Shown here: one piece after another, positions 1 to 11,599 of the stretch
Position numbering within the stretch: position 1 is the stretch's first letter
How the letters are laid out: each line of letters begins with the position of its first letter
Origin: Paulownia fortunei
Lineage: Eukaryota; Streptophyta; Magnoliopsida; Lamiales; Paulowniaceae
Reading direction: 5' to 3'
DNA length: 64,000 bases
Assembly: GCA_019321725.1 (NCBI GenBank)
Contig: CM033121.1
Location: 12,028,001 to 12,092,000, forward strand
Translations under genes and position numbers: made by a program
Notes under the pieces: generated by a model
Told to the model about the DNA's origin: nothing
What the model saw: the letters and a program-made list of their open reading frames with translations, nothing else
Database searches by the model: none

Positions 1-866
1 GAAGTCTGCCCAACTCTAGGACGCTTTTCATTCCATTGGTTTGATTTTTACTCTCCTTTCTTCCACTAATTCAGATTTCTGAGAGTGAATACTTGCTTCT
101 TTTTTTGATGAAATTTCTCAATCTCTTTCTCATCTAAGTCAGCCATCAAAGCCTTGTCCACCAGTTCCCTGAACTCTGTTACTGAAGACATTCTCACATC
201 TCTTCTAATTTCAGGATTAAGGCCCCTCAAAAAATGATCCATCTTCTCATTGTTGTCTCTGGCGATGTATGGTATATATTTGCAACCCTGTTCAAATTTT
301 CTCACATAATCACATACAGACATCCCTCCTTATTTTAACTCCAAAAATTCTTTTACTTTGAGCGACCTAGCATCTCTAGTGAAATACTTATCATAAAATA
401 TTATTTTAAACATCTCCCAAGTTAGCTCTTCCATATTCACTACAAGTTTAGCTCTTTCCCACCAGGTTCTAGCTTCCTTCTTTAACAAGAAGATTGCACA
501 GAGTACCTTTTCACCATCATCAATTCTCATGTAGTCAAAGATAGTATCCAATGATTTAACCTATTCCTTTACAACCATAAGATCAGACCCACCAGTAAAA
601 TCAACAGGTTCCATCTTTCTAAACTTCTCATATACAGCCTGTGAAGGATCCTGTCGAGCTTGTGGTGGAGGAAGTTGCTGATTCTATTCTTGGGTTCTTT
701 ATTGCATATCTAGCAATTGTTATATCTGTTCACCATGCATTCTAGTTTGTTGTTGAATGAGATCAGTCAAATTATCCACCACAATATGATTACCCTCATG
801 ATCATCCATTGTTTTCCATTTTGGTGCCATGACCTGATATGCTTTACCCAATCTCATTCCATTCAT
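1..866 (-). pseudogene. gag relic of Tekay/Del-type Ty3/gypsy element A' (5' part, runs off the window)
   Basis: This encodes the N-terminal and central part of a chromovirus-type capsid polyprotein, which would package element RNA in the cytoplasm. The likely start is the ATG at 864-866 (reading MNGMRLG). The frame then carries a Gln-rich segment and a gag core with the recognisable pieces [35 protein letters not shown] and [18 protein letters not shown]. Two in-frame stops break it: TAG at 563-561, where a Trp codon is expected, and TAA at 332-330, where element B has CAA (Gln). Both stops recur in element A at 45692 and 45919. The zinc knuckle and pol lie outside the window to the left. 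The primer site and 5' LTR follow to the right, so the reading direction is certain. The frame is otherwise unusually well kept for this region. Confidence 0.85.
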
Positions 867-1014
867 TAGCCAATAATAAATACATAATCATGACAATAAC
901 ATGGCATGAAATATAATCAAATAAACATAAAAGTAAATAAACAAGTAGTTGATCGAGTTTCCCAGCCAGGGTGTGTTCATATGCCTTCTTCTATCTACAG
1001 GAATGACTAAACCT

Positions 1015-1028
1015 CCACCCTGATACCA
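1015..1028 (-). other. Primer binding site of element A'
   Basis: The minus strand reads TGGTATCAGGGTGG, five bases inside the LTR. It resembles the initiator-Met tRNA primer site common in plant gypsy and copia elements, with changes near its 3' end. It fixes the LTR boundary at 1034 and the orientation of the element. Confidence 0.8.
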
Positions 1029-1033
1029 CAAAC

Positions 1034-3297
1034 TGTAACACCCCTTAACCTAACTGTAGAGCCTAAACAAGCTGATACAGTTAAGTCAAGAAATATAAAT
1101 TTTTCATCATTACTAGAGTTATGATTTTTAATAAAAGTTCCCATTTTTATCTATAAGAGAAAAAACTTGAATCCTTTTAACACACCATATACATATATCA
1201 AAACTGAGTACATTTGTTTACAAAACCATAACAGAGCGGCTTATTTAAAAATAAAATAGAATTTTCAAAATAAACTACAAAATAGGTCGAAGCATGGCAT
1301 ATGAACAAATCTCTATCCGGCCGCTCTAGAGACTCAGTCAACCTCTAAACCTATATATTTCCACCTGCATAACATCAATCTAATGAGCTAAAGGCTCAGT
1401 AAGATGAAACTGATGCAATAACAAATAACATATATACACATCTCATAAATCATTAAATGCAATATTCTATTTAATAATTTTCATTCATAAATCATTTTTT
1501 AGGGCTCTTGAAGTGTGGTACCAAACTAATAGCGACAGACCATGGTTTTCAGAACCTATTCATAATGATTGGCCAATAAGAGAACTAATACGGGGTTTCC
1601 ATACTTGGTCTTTCAACCTCAGGTATTAGCCGTATTCTATCTCATTTATTGTGGCTTTCCTATACTGGTTTTTCAACCTCAAGTATTTGCCACCATTTGT
1701 TGGGTCCGCCGGTCCCTCCCGCATCCCTTGTCTACCCGACCATCAATCAATTACCATACTTTCTTTTTAAAAACCTCATTATTTCTTAATAGTGTCATAC
1801 TTCATGAACCATAAATGCATCAAACATTACATCATTTGACAAATAATAACAATCATATTAAAATATGAACAACATTATATGATTCTTGTGATACAGCAAA
1901 TGAAAGCTTCAACTTACCTCAAGTCCACTTTGTGGCAAGTGAAAAGACCATCTCTTTGGAAGATAGGATGTGTTAAAGACCTAACATAATCAAATCATGT
2001 ACTATTTAATATCCTTTTTGTAAATTATTTAGTCTATTCTAGTCAAAGTTCATATGCATTTTTCAATCTTTTGTAAATAATTCCATATCAAATACATAAC
2101 CTGAAAAACAATGCATATTCCATATTTTACTACTAATTCAAGACATTAAACATTAGGGCAGCTATTAAATAACTAATAATTCAAACATAATTATTAGGGC
2201 AGCCCCTAAAATATGAACACAATTCGAATTAAAATGACGTAAACTTGATTCTAACTTAAATTGATTCTAACCTTCAATTAAGCAAACTAATTGCTATTGT
2301 TCACAATCATTTATAGGCACCTTCAAACACAATATAAGCATTACAAAATCAATAGAAACAAGTAAATTAAACAATTTCACAAGACTATCAATTTTGCTAA
2401 AAACTAGCTTAATTAACTTGATTTTGGCTTCAAGTGTAACTTATTTAAGTTTTCAATCATACAAAAATATACTAAAACGTGTAACCATAGAAGTTACTAC
2501 AAATTCATCATATAAAACATTGAAAAAGAATATACCTTGATTAAGTTGGAATTAAGCTTTAAAATCAACGGTTTTCAAGCTTAAAAAGGGTGGAACTTGT
2601 TCTATTTGTGTTCTATGAATTTCTATGGATTGAATTCAATTTTTGTAAGTATGAGAGTGTAGAAATTTGGAGAAACTTAGGAGAATAAGAGCTGGTTATT
2701 TTTTAAGTGAAAATGATTTCTTTGACCTTTCAAAGAGAGGTAAGTGGAGGGTGATGATTAGTTGCATCATGCTTGGTGTCTTCTCATGCCAAAAGCCACG
2801 TTCATGGGCTAACAAGATGACAAAAATTGATGCTTTTGTGTTATAATCAAGTGCAATGCGGTTTAGAATGATTTTATACAACCTAGTCAATCAACCAATC
2901 AAATTGCACTATTTTGCATACTTTTAGTTCTTAGCCAAATGTAATATATTTCAAGTAAATATTTAGGAAATTAATCACTTTAGCATATAACTAGTATGGA
3001 GCAATACAAATAATTCATTTCATGGCCATTCAACACATCAATCTTTCTTAATCAAGATACCAAGCTTTTTACTTCAAAAAGGTACTTAAGGAATATGTTA
3101 AATCAAGAAATAAAAGTTTGATCTCATATTTCATATACTAATGCATGTTAAAGTATAAGTACAGCATATAATAACAATTATTCAAGTTCGTGCAATCATG
3201 CTATTTGTATGCCATAATTCAATAATACACAGTGATTAGATGTATATTCATGCAAGATGCTTATTATTGGCTATGTAGGAGAGAATTGGGCATTACA
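1034..3297 (-). repeat. 5' LTR of Tekay/Del-type element A' (2,264 bp)
   Basis: On the minus strand the repeat runs from TGTAATGCCC at 3297 to GGGGTGTTACA at 1034, so it has TG...CA ends. It matches the LTR at 42953-45221 and, in the same orientation as here, the solo LTR at 48661-50956 along nearly its whole length. The right end joins the protease coding region of another element (E) at 3298, so A' was inserted into E. The left target duplication lies outside the window. An internal 60-bp duplication sits at about 1600-1690. Short open frames inside (for example 1569-1814 and 2696-2890) recur in the other LTR copies and are not genes. Confidence 0.9.
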
Positions 3298-3635
3298 ATC
3301 CTCCACCTCAACAACATAAAAATCAGCGGGGAAATCTAATTCATTCACCTGCACATGAATATCTTCCATAACCCTATCAGATATGCATTAGATCTATTAG
3401 CCAATTGTATGATAACACCCGTTTCTTTTGAAAGTCTTAGATTTAGAGAAGTATAAATAGAATATGGCATAATATTAATTGATGCTCCCAAATCTAACAT
3501 GCATTTTTTAAATCTAGTCTTACCAATGGTACAAGGGATGGTAAAACTGCCCGGATCCTTACACTTTGGAGGGAGTTTTCTTTGAAAAACCGTCGAAACA
3601 TTCTCCCCCACATTTACTTTTTCATCCCCCCTCAA
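3298..3635 (-). pseudogene. Protease relic of Tat/Athila-type element E, cut by the A' LTR
   Basis: The minus strand encodes a retropepsin-like aspartic protease that would mature the element's polyprotein. The visible motif is LDLGASINIMPYSIY, where a DLGA tetrad stands at the DS/TGA active-site position, as in the sister element D (DLGASVNLLP). Next comes QLANRSNAY. A frameshift follows, but the expected continuation (EDIHVQVNEL, then FPADFYV) can still be read in another frame down to 3298. There the A' LTR begins, so the rest of pol is displaced out of the window. Gag lies immediately upstream at 3639-4735. It is non-functional as it stands. Confidence 0.75.
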
Positions 3636-3638
3636 CTT

Positions 3639-4735
3639 TCATTTTTTAGTGAATAGCTCTTTAAGAAACTTAACATATCGAGGCAGCTGCTTGATCACAT
3701 CAAGAAGAAGGATGTTTATCTCCACTTTTTGAAAAGTTTCAAGAATTTTCTTTTTTTGCTCATTTTTCTTAGAAATTTCTAACCTGCTAGGAAAAGGTAG
3801 ATGTGTTACATAAGTATGAGAGAGAGGTTTAGGAGTGGTTGTCGACTTTGGATTCTTCTCAAGATGAATAGTCTTGTCAACAACTTTTTCATTTCGAAGA
3901 GTTGTGACAGAATTAGCCTCCTTGATTGAATTTTCACCTGAAGAAGAAATATGACACTGAGTATAAGGATTAGGTTGAGGTTGAGGAGGAAATTTACCTT
4001 TTTCATGAGTACGCAAAGAGGTTGTCAATTTTGAAAGTGTGCTTTTGATCTCATTGATGCCTTGTGAAGTCTGGTTGTTGATGTTTGTTTGTGCATGCAT
4101 AAATTCATGCAAAGTTTTTTCAAGAGATTTTCTATATGGGGCTGGATAAGAAGGAAAGTTTGGTGGCTTTTGTGAATATAGCGGTTGGGAATGGTTATCA
4201 TCTTACCAACTAAAATTGGGATGATTTTTCCATTGTGGATTGTAAGTTTCAGAATATGAAGAATGAAAAAGCTTTTTAAATGTGTTTATGAAATTTGTTT
4301 GTGCTAGAATATTTGGGCATTCATTGGTAGAGTGTCTTACAAGTTCACAAATGCTACAAACCTCTTCATCTTGCACATATTATATTTTCTTTACTTTTTA
4401 AAGTTCCATGGCTTCAACTTTTTTTATAAATTAGCAATCCTAGTATTTAGATCTTCTTCTTGACTAAGGTAATATATTTCTTTATTACTGTTAGTAAGAT
4501 TAGATTTAATAGAACCTTTGGAAGAATTAACACTATGCCATGATTGAGAGTTTTTTACCAAATGGTCTATATATTTTAGGGCTTCATTAGGTTCTTTATC
4601 AAGAAACTCACCATTACATATTGTTTCAACTAATTATTTTATTTCAGAAGTTAAACCTTCATAAACGAAACTAAATAAATGGCATTTTTCAAAACTATAA
4701 TGTGTGCATGAATTCAACAAATCTTTAAATCTTTA
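3639..4735 (-). pseudogene. gag relic of Tat/Athila-type element E
   Basis: Degenerate capsid/nucleocapsid coding sequence, readable in fragments. A CCHC zinc knuckle lies at about 4290-4370 (CSIC, then H and NEC: CX2CX4HX4C), followed by a segment very like element D (NPQWKNHPNFSW) and the polar linker TNINNQTSQGINEIKSTLS in the 157-codon open stretch 3639-4112. Upstream pieces include GEFLDKEPNEALKY and NSQSWHS, which match D at about 29140-29220. Several stops and frameshifts break the frame. The N-terminal half of gag is missing, because the sequence passes into leader near 4735. Parallel motifs show E and D belong to one family. Confidence 0.8.
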
Positions 4736-4806
4736 AATTGTAAAGAAAAAAATACATAATATTTACAAAGAAAAAATATTTATAAACCTAAATACTTACC
4801 TTTCCT

Positions 4807-4824
4807 TCTCTAGCAACGACGCCA
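4807..4824 (-). other. Primer binding site of element E
   Basis: The minus strand reads TGGCGTCGTTGCTAGAGA, a variant of the TGGCGCCGTTGCCGGGGA site typical of Tat/Athila elements. It lies six bases inside the LTR end at 4831, which supports both clade and orientation. Confidence 0.75.
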
Positions 4825-4830
4825 AAAATT

Positions 4831-6571
4831 TGCTACAAGCTTAAGGTTGCAAACCCAAGTACATGTTATATCACGGAATAAATTTTTCAAGAGTCTGAGG
4901 TTAACCCACAGGGAAGGTTTTTGAAGTTTTTGGGTTTATATTTGTTAAAAGATGGGCTGAATGTCGTTTAGATTATAAACAAAAATCGAAGAAATAAAAG
5001 TACTGAGCATTAGGGATTCGCTATTGAGTTTTGAATAAATGAACGATTATTTATTCTTTTTATCTCTTTGAAATACCACTATTGAAATCCATTCATAATA
5101 AAGGTTCCAATGGGAAGATGTTATCAAATAGCTCATGCATTAAAGAAATCATGATATTGTCTTACTGTTTGCAAATTATCTCTTAACACCAATACTTATT
5201 TATGAGATCAAGTATTTATGCACACCTTTGTCTACAACAAATCAAGATTTTACATTAGTAGTTGGTGGAGTAGAATCGTATAATAAGCTAAATGAATCCA
5301 CGTATTTATTGTTCCATTGGTGATACAAAAATCAAGAATTGCCACTAAATAAGAAGGGTTTTAATGCTAATACTTACTTATGAGATTAAGTACTTATGTC
5401 CACATTTATCTATAACAAATCAAGATTTCACATTAGTAGTCGGTGGAGTAGAACCGTATAATAAACTAAATGAACCAAAGTATTTGTTATGCCATTGGTA
5501 ATACAAAAATCAAAAATTACTACAGAACAAAGAGGGTTGCAATCAAAAATTAAAATAATAATACAACATACCAGAACATTATACACTTTTATAACTGTTC
5601 CTCTTTCTCCATCAAGAGGTTTATCATTTATCCTCAATTAAATGAAATTTAAAATAACATAATGAAAATAAAAAATATTAAAAATAGAAAAGAAATTAGA
5701 GAATACATTTCTATTACTATTACAAAACTTACATTACTACTAGAAAACTTAGCCTAATGAAAGACAACAATAAAATTTTCTTTTTCTCTGTAAAGGTTTT
5801 TGTGTGTCTTGAGTTCCATCCAAAAGCCCCCATTTATAGTAGAAGAGTGCCTAAATTAGCATCTTCTAATGCACTCCAAATGAACTTCAAATGTGCTCTA
5901 AATGCACATATCCTTTTCAAATTAAAAAATTTTCACATATTTTTTTCCATGAAATCAACTAATTTTGAAAGAGTAATCAACATAAAAGTAGTGTATTTAT
6001 CTATTAGCTTCAATTTTCAACTTGAATCACCTAATTCCAACCACTAGGTAGAAAGTTATGCTTGATTTAAGCAAATATATCAGTATAGATAGATTTTTTC
6101 CAATACACACATTTGAATGAATTTTCTGCTATAATCAAGATTGAATTGGGCTGAGCTCCCAACATCAAAGTTGTAGTTCTATCTCTTAGCTTTCAAATAA
6201 AATAAGATTTAGGTTTATAATACTTTTTAATATGGAGTTATGCCCAAAATACCACAACTATACAAGTTTGAAAATATGCTTATTTTGAGCCCAGCAGTTA
6301 CTTGCACATATTTTGATTCTACACATGATGGAGTTAGGGCAAAATAACCATTTTCTTCTAATTATGATGCTTATTTGATCTAATAAAATATTATCTTCCA
6401 ACTTGCTCACGAAACGTATTGTCTTCTTTGTTTCAATTTGGCTCTTTTTGATCTTTTTTGTTCATCGATTTTGTAACATAAAACATTAATAAAACTATAA
6501 TATTAATAAGAATAAATAAAGAAAAGTATAAAGGATTTGATATAAAAATATACCAAAATATGCACTTAACA
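4831..6571 (-). repeat. 5' LTR of Tat/Athila-type element E (1,741 bp)
   Basis: On the minus strand the LTR starts TGTTAAGTGCATATTTTGG at 6571 and ends CTTGTAGCA at 4831, with the primer site six bases further in. A segment around 6060-6400 matches, in opposite orientation, the sequence upstream of element D at 28300-28640. The phrase TTATAGCAGAAAATTC occurs in both. The LTR holds a 178-bp tandem duplication (5190-5367 and 5368-5545). The right flank continues as repeat R1, so E was inserted into R1. Open frames inside (5428-5637, 5757-6047) are incidental. Confidence 0.8.
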
Positions 6572-7247
6572 CCTTGGCCAAAAACTTCTAAGTCATGAAT
6601 TATGAAAATATAGAAGATTCACTTGTTCTGTCAGACAAGTGACAGATCCTTTCTTAGCCACTGATTAACCTCCATACATATCAATGCAACATCTAACATA
6701 CCTCTTTTGTTATTATCAGGTAATCAAAAGATACATCAAAATGGAACATGATATGTATAGGGCTACCATGGTGCCTCAAGTCTAAGGACTAATCGTGAAC
6801 TACTGTAATATTGAAATTCTTATTTCGACAAACAATGTTTCCAATTAAGAATTTCTAGTGGGCCTATTCAATGTATTTATTCTCTAATAAACATATGCAT
6901 ACATGCACTAGCATCACTACGCTAATGTCCATTGAATGAGGCATTCCTCATGGGAGCATACATCGTATGCACGAGTCTATTGGGCTATGCCATGTCCCAT
7001 CTCAAAAAACCCTCAATTTGAAACTAATTTAAAACCAAGCAATAGAGACATATTCCATGATCACCATTAAATGTGTGACTATACCCCATAAATAAGTTTG
7101 GTCTAGGGACTTTATCTAATTACTATATGCAATTAAAGATAAAAAAATTTATCTATTTTATTAATATGATCTGAGAAAGATTATTTTTATAAATACAAGA
7201 GTATAAAAACACCCAATCTAATTAGCGTGTCGGACACTACTCTAACA
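6572..7247 (-). repeat. Repeat R1: LTR-like non-coding repeat, truncated by E
   Basis: On the minus strand it begins TGTTAGAGTAGTG at 7247 and matches the plus-strand starts of R2 (19613) and R3 (41514). Shared landmarks are TAGATAAAGTCCCTAGA, a 'gtatgc' block and TTGAGGCACCATGGTGGCC. It stops at 6572, where the E LTR begins. No coding capacity is visible. The TG start, the size of fuller copies (1.4-2.0 kb) and a TATA-like box late in other copies suggest a long LTR of an unidentified element. Confidence 0.7.
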
Positions 7248-7790
7248 ATGGGAATAATAGAACAAATTCAACATAAAAAAACATATCCATCCACAAATAA
7301 ATTAGTATTCACATAACACTAAATCCTAAAATTGGTTAATGTTATAAAAACTACAAACATCCAAACCATTTTTGCCAAGAAATATAGATCTAATGAAAAA
7401 CCAACCAAGAAGACATTTTGTATACTGATCCGTATAGATCTACGTTTGATTTGTAGATCTGGTTTCAAATCTGGGCTTAAACATATTGTCTTACCTTCAA
7501 TATTTTTTGCAGTGGGAGTGCACGTCGTTCTCACCGATCTATTCTTCATACCACCATGACATGGTTCATATTTTGGGGTTGGGAGTGGAAGGAGAATGGA
7601 ACTTGGACGGGCTTGAGGGAGCATTATTCTCAAAGGTATAAATATATGAGTGGTGATGAAGAGTGTGGGGGTGGTTTTATGCATTGAACAGGTGAAAACC
7701 TATAAGTGATTGATGCGATGTGTGTTAGACAGGTTGCAGAGTAGCCTTAGACTAGTAACGGTAATGGGACTATAAGGTGAGGTTTTATCA
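7248..7790. other. Unassigned spacer
   Basis: Between R1 and the R fragment on its right I recognise no gene. Open frames on both strands (7319-7684 minus, 7332-7559 plus) overlap each other and show no family motif. A short inverted repeat built on TAGATCT occurs near 7435-7465. Confidence 0.4.
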
Positions 7791-8345
7791 AGAGAAGCAA
7801 AAATTGGTACTTTTAGATCTGAAGTTGGGCTAAACAAACATATTAGGCCTCACAAACATTGAAAATGTGAGAAAAGCCAAATGGGATGAAAACCATACAA
7901 GCCCCTAGGTTTAGATGGAAAAGAATAAGATAAGAAATTAATAGGGCAAGAGACCTAATTGGATTAGGTCTTGGAGCTAAGCATATAAAAGCTCCCCTCC
8001 TTGTGATGGCCGAATTTTAGAAGGCCTCTTAAAGCTAAAGTTCAGCTAAACCTCTATTTCAATATTCTCTCTTTTCTTCTCTCTAAGAAAGCTTTTTTCC
8101 ATCAAAGTGATTCTATTCCTCTTTCATTCAGTATAATTCTTTTATCACTAGTTTATTTAAGAATTGTTGTTGCACTCTCAAATTTTAGATTAGAAATAAA
8201 GAATTTTCTTTCACTATCAAGGATTGAAGATTCATGAACTTGCCCAAAGTGTGGATACCCATAGAGGGACAATGCTTGGAGTCCTTGGCGGATAAGTTTT
8301 TGATCCAGGTTAATGATTTGAATTGTTTCTCATCCTACATCAGTT
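7791..8345 (+). repeat. 3' part of an R-type repeat, opposite orientation to R1
   Basis: This segment aligns with the end of R2 (about 21080-21620). Shared parts are the 'gacctaattggattaggtc' block, a TATA-like box (here GCATATAAAAG at about 7981), a pyrimidine-rich stretch, TTAGATTAGAAATAAAGA, and a final block with 'gtggatacc' and 'atgcttgga'. It lacks the 5' half. With R1 beside it on the other strand it forms a head-to-head pair. Confidence 0.6.
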
Positions 8346-8629
8346 GGAGTGCTTGTTAAGGTATAATTCACAAATATTTTTCTTTATTATTAAGCAAGCA
8401 TTTAAAAACACAAATAAAATATTCACAACGAACCTAAAAAATGTTTTTTGTTTTATTTCCAATGTTGAATTTTTTTATTTAACTGCGTATGCTATTTATG
8501 ATTATGCGAACGCAATTGTCCATGGGATCTCCAGTTGCCAGAAAGGGTTCCGTTATGATGACTCATTTAATCTTTGGGCTTTAATTCTAATTTCCTCAAT
8601 CCACAGTCTATTCTCTCTCTTGAAAACTC
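8346..8629. other. AT-rich spacer
   Basis: No gene recognised. The 103-codon frame at 8323-8634 has no known motif and runs against the copia element that begins next. Confidence 0.4.
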
Positions 8630-9290
8630 CTTAGTAAACAGGTCCTCTATATTATCTTTTGACTTCACAAAATCAATTGATATAGTTCCATTTGAGAGCA
8701 ACTGCTTAACGGTATTATATTTTCAAAAAAAACATCATGATTTATCATTATATATAAAATTGTGTGCCCTAGATATAGTTGATTGGCTATCGCAATGAAT
8801 GTATATTCCTGTGATCGATTTTGCCATATAGGAACATCTTCTACTAAGTGTCTTAACCATACCACTTCGTCTCTAACTTTATCTAAAACTATAATCTTTG
8901 AATTTGTAGTGGAATGAGTTGTACCTATTTACTTAGAAGATTTACAAGATATAGCACCACCACAACTAAGAGTAAATACATAACTACTAGTTAACTTGGA
9001 TTAATCAATATCTCAAATCTAATTTACATCACTATATCCTTCAATAACTGGAGGATATTTTTTATAGTGTAATGCATACTCTTTGGTTCTTTTCAAGTAT
9101 CTTAATACTCTTAAGTAAAGCACTCCAATAGTCATTACTTGGATTATGTGTATATCTACTTAGCTTACTTACAATGTAATATATGTTTGGTTGAGTATAA
9201 TTCATTAAGTAAGTTAGACTTTCAATGATCTGGGAATATTCTAACTATTACTTTTTCCATTTTTGGTATTTTTTAAAACAATAACATGTG
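8630..9290 (-). pseudogene. RNase H relic and RT tail of copia element G
   Basis: The minus strand carries the C-terminal end of a Ty1/copia pol polyprotein. A frame-shifted stretch reads RYTHNPSNDYW at about 9130-9180, the end of the RT thumb where copia has a 'NP...HW' motif. Remains of RNase H at about 8640-8940 include VWLRHLVED and a shifted copy of the 'VKSKDN' tail. Many stops interrupt it. No 3' LTR in the right orientation could be found to the left, so the element end is lost. Confidence 0.65.
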
Positions 9291-10450
9291 GGAGATTGCA
9301 TTATTGTCTATGTAATACCACATGACTTGAATCTCTCAATCACTTTATCAACATAATGTATTTGAGATAATGATATCCCATTATGTGTTCTGGAGATCTT
9401 CATTCCCAATATGACATCCGCTTCACCCATGTCTATCATATCAAAGTTGTTGATGTGCATTTTCTTTGTTTTATTGATAAATTCCATATTAGCTTCTAGT
9501 ATGAGCATGTCATCTACATACATACATATAAGTATATGGGCTTCTCCAAATTTTTTGAAGTAGACATATTTACTAAACTCATTTATGGGAACCTATTTCT
9601 TATCATGATACTATCAAACTTCTCGTGCTATTTTTTAGGGGCTTACGTCAAACCATTAAGAGATTTAACAAGTGTACGTACTTTGTGTTCTTGTACTTTT
9701 ACATTGAAGCCTTCTGGTTGCTCCATGTAATTTTTATATTATATAAAAATGTATTTTTTACATCTAATTGATGCATATGTATATTATATAAGGCTGCTAA
9801 AGTAATTAAGATCCGGATAGAAGTAATACTTGTTACTAGGGAATAAGTGTCAAAATGGTCAATAGCTTCCTTTTGATGATATCCTTTAGCAACAAGTCTA
9901 GTGTTGTATTTATCAATTGAATCATCAGCCTTTAACTTCTTCTTAAAGATCCATTTGCATCCAATTGGTTTAGTTCCCAAAGGAAGATCAACCAATTATC
10001 AGATATTATAACCTAGAATAGATTCTATTTCACTATCAATAACATCCTTTCAAAATGAACCTTCTACTAGACATAGCCTTTTTTAGGGTTTGAGGTTTAT
10101 TATCAATCATATATGTCATAAAATTTGGATAAAAAGATATAGTTACTTCGGCTATTTTATTTCTTCAAGGTTCAGATTCTATGTCATTTCTAAATACACT
10201 TTCATGTGCTCTCTTGAGAGTATTTTTATGAATATCTCTTTTAGAAGGGAACACATCTTTAAAGAATTTAGCATCTCGGGATCCAATAATTATGTTCACA
10301 TAAATGTCACTTATATCATATTTATGTACGAAAAATCTGCATGCACTACTGTTCATTGCAATATTCCATAAAATACAATCAACAGTTTTAGAACCTAACT
10401 TGACATTTTTAGGAGGTGGTACAACTACTTTAGCTAGGCAATCCATACTT
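9291..10450 (-). pseudogene. Reverse transcriptase relic of copia element G
   Basis: Ty1/copia RT, which would copy element RNA into DNA in the virus-like particle. Pieces in order on the minus strand are: an integrase C-terminal/linker part at 10446-10165 (CLAKVVVPPPKNVKLGSKT); the RT fingers at 9995-9740 (PIGCKWIFKKKLKADDSIDK, RLVAKGYHQ, QLDVKNTFLYN); and the palm at 9523-9308, starting MYVDDMLIL, so the YVDD catalytic box is intact. Stops and frameshifts separate the pieces. They are collinear with gag and integrase to the right, giving the standard copia order gag-PR-IN-RT-RH. Confidence 0.85.
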
Positions 10451-10569
10451 TCAAGTATTTGTAGAAAGACATTCTATATTTTCACATTTTATAAGGTACT
10501 AATCCAGTCTTCTTGTGAGGAACTTTCTATAAAATAAAGTTGGTTGTAAGCAAACTTCCCCCCACAAGT

Positions 10570-11590
10570 TCTAGGTCATCCAAAACTATTAAGAATGAAA
10601 TACCATGTCGTTAAATGTTTTATTTTTCCTTTCACCAACTCCATTTGCTGAGGAGTGTATGGACTTGTAGTTTGGTGAATAATACCAAAATTAGCGCATA
10701 ATTCATCAAATGATAATGAATCTTATTCTCCACCTCTATCGGATCTTAATACCTTAATTGTCCCTTTAAGTTGATTTTCAACTTTATTCTTATAAGTGAC
10801 AAAAGCGTCCAAAGCCTTATCTTTACTACATATTTAATATAGATAGCAGTATCTAGTATGATCATCAATAAACATGATAAAATACTTTTTGCCACCTCCG
10901 CTTAGAACTAACTTTTTAATACATATATCGCTACTAATCAAGCTTAGAGGTCTGCTACTTCTTTTAATTGGACTAAAAAGTTTCTTAGCAAACATAACTT
11001 TAACATAAATTTGAAATTTGTATTTATCTTCTGAGTTAAGTTTAGGTATAAGTCCTAAATCTGTCATTTTTCTTAAAAAAGCTCGATTAACATGACCTGA
11101 TCTGCTATGCCATAAAAATGAAGACTCAAGCTAGTAAACAAAACATAAACTTTTATTGCTTTAAAATTTTTGAATTATAGGCATTATATTCATTTTGAAT
11201 AGTATATTGGCTAAGTATACCTTTCCTACAAATTGGCCATTCTTAGTAAGTACAAATTTATCAGACCTAAGCCTAACCCCACTATTGATAAGTAATAAAC
11301 CAGATATAAAATTCTTTCGAATATCTAGAACTTGCAACACATCAACTAGGGCCAGCTTCTTACCTAAGGTCATCTTTAGCACTAGTTTGCCTAATCCAAC
11401 AATATTGGAAGTTGATGAGTTACCTATATACAACTTTTTTCCATTAATCAAAATGTATGACAAGAAAATATCATTGTCAAAGCAAATAATGTAGCCCCTA
11501 TCCACCCACCATTCTCTCAGGTTATCTACCAAATTAACTTCAAACACAATAACTGAGAGCATAAAGTCCAACATGTCTACTAGCACTGTT
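10570..11590 (-). pseudogene. Protease, GAG-pre-integrase and integrase relic of copia element G
   Basis: The 141-codon open stretch at 11586-11161 matches the copia protease/pre-integrase region: WWVDRGYIICF stands where 'W.DSGA' is expected, so the catalytic Asp is kept but the following Ser-Gly is not, then LGKLVLKMTLGKKL and LDIRKNFISG. The piece 11067-10834 continues with KLFSPIKRSSRPLSLISSDIC and the integrase core start FIMFIDDHTRYCYLY. Further left, frames carry the expected DRGGE and TPQQ positions with damage. The integrase would insert cDNA into the genome. Numerous stops make it non-functional. Confidence 0.8.
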
Positions 11591-11599
11591 TTCTCTTAG

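Noticed and set aside
6572..7247. R1 as the 3' LTR of copia element G
   Set aside because: Orientation would fit, but the sequence just before its TG start is not a polypurine tract and more than 1.3 kb of unrelated DNA separates it from RNase H. The other R copies have no copia interior.
7319..7684. 121-codon minus-strand open frame
   Set aside because: No motif could be recognised, and an overlapping frame exists on the other strand. It probably stays open by chance.
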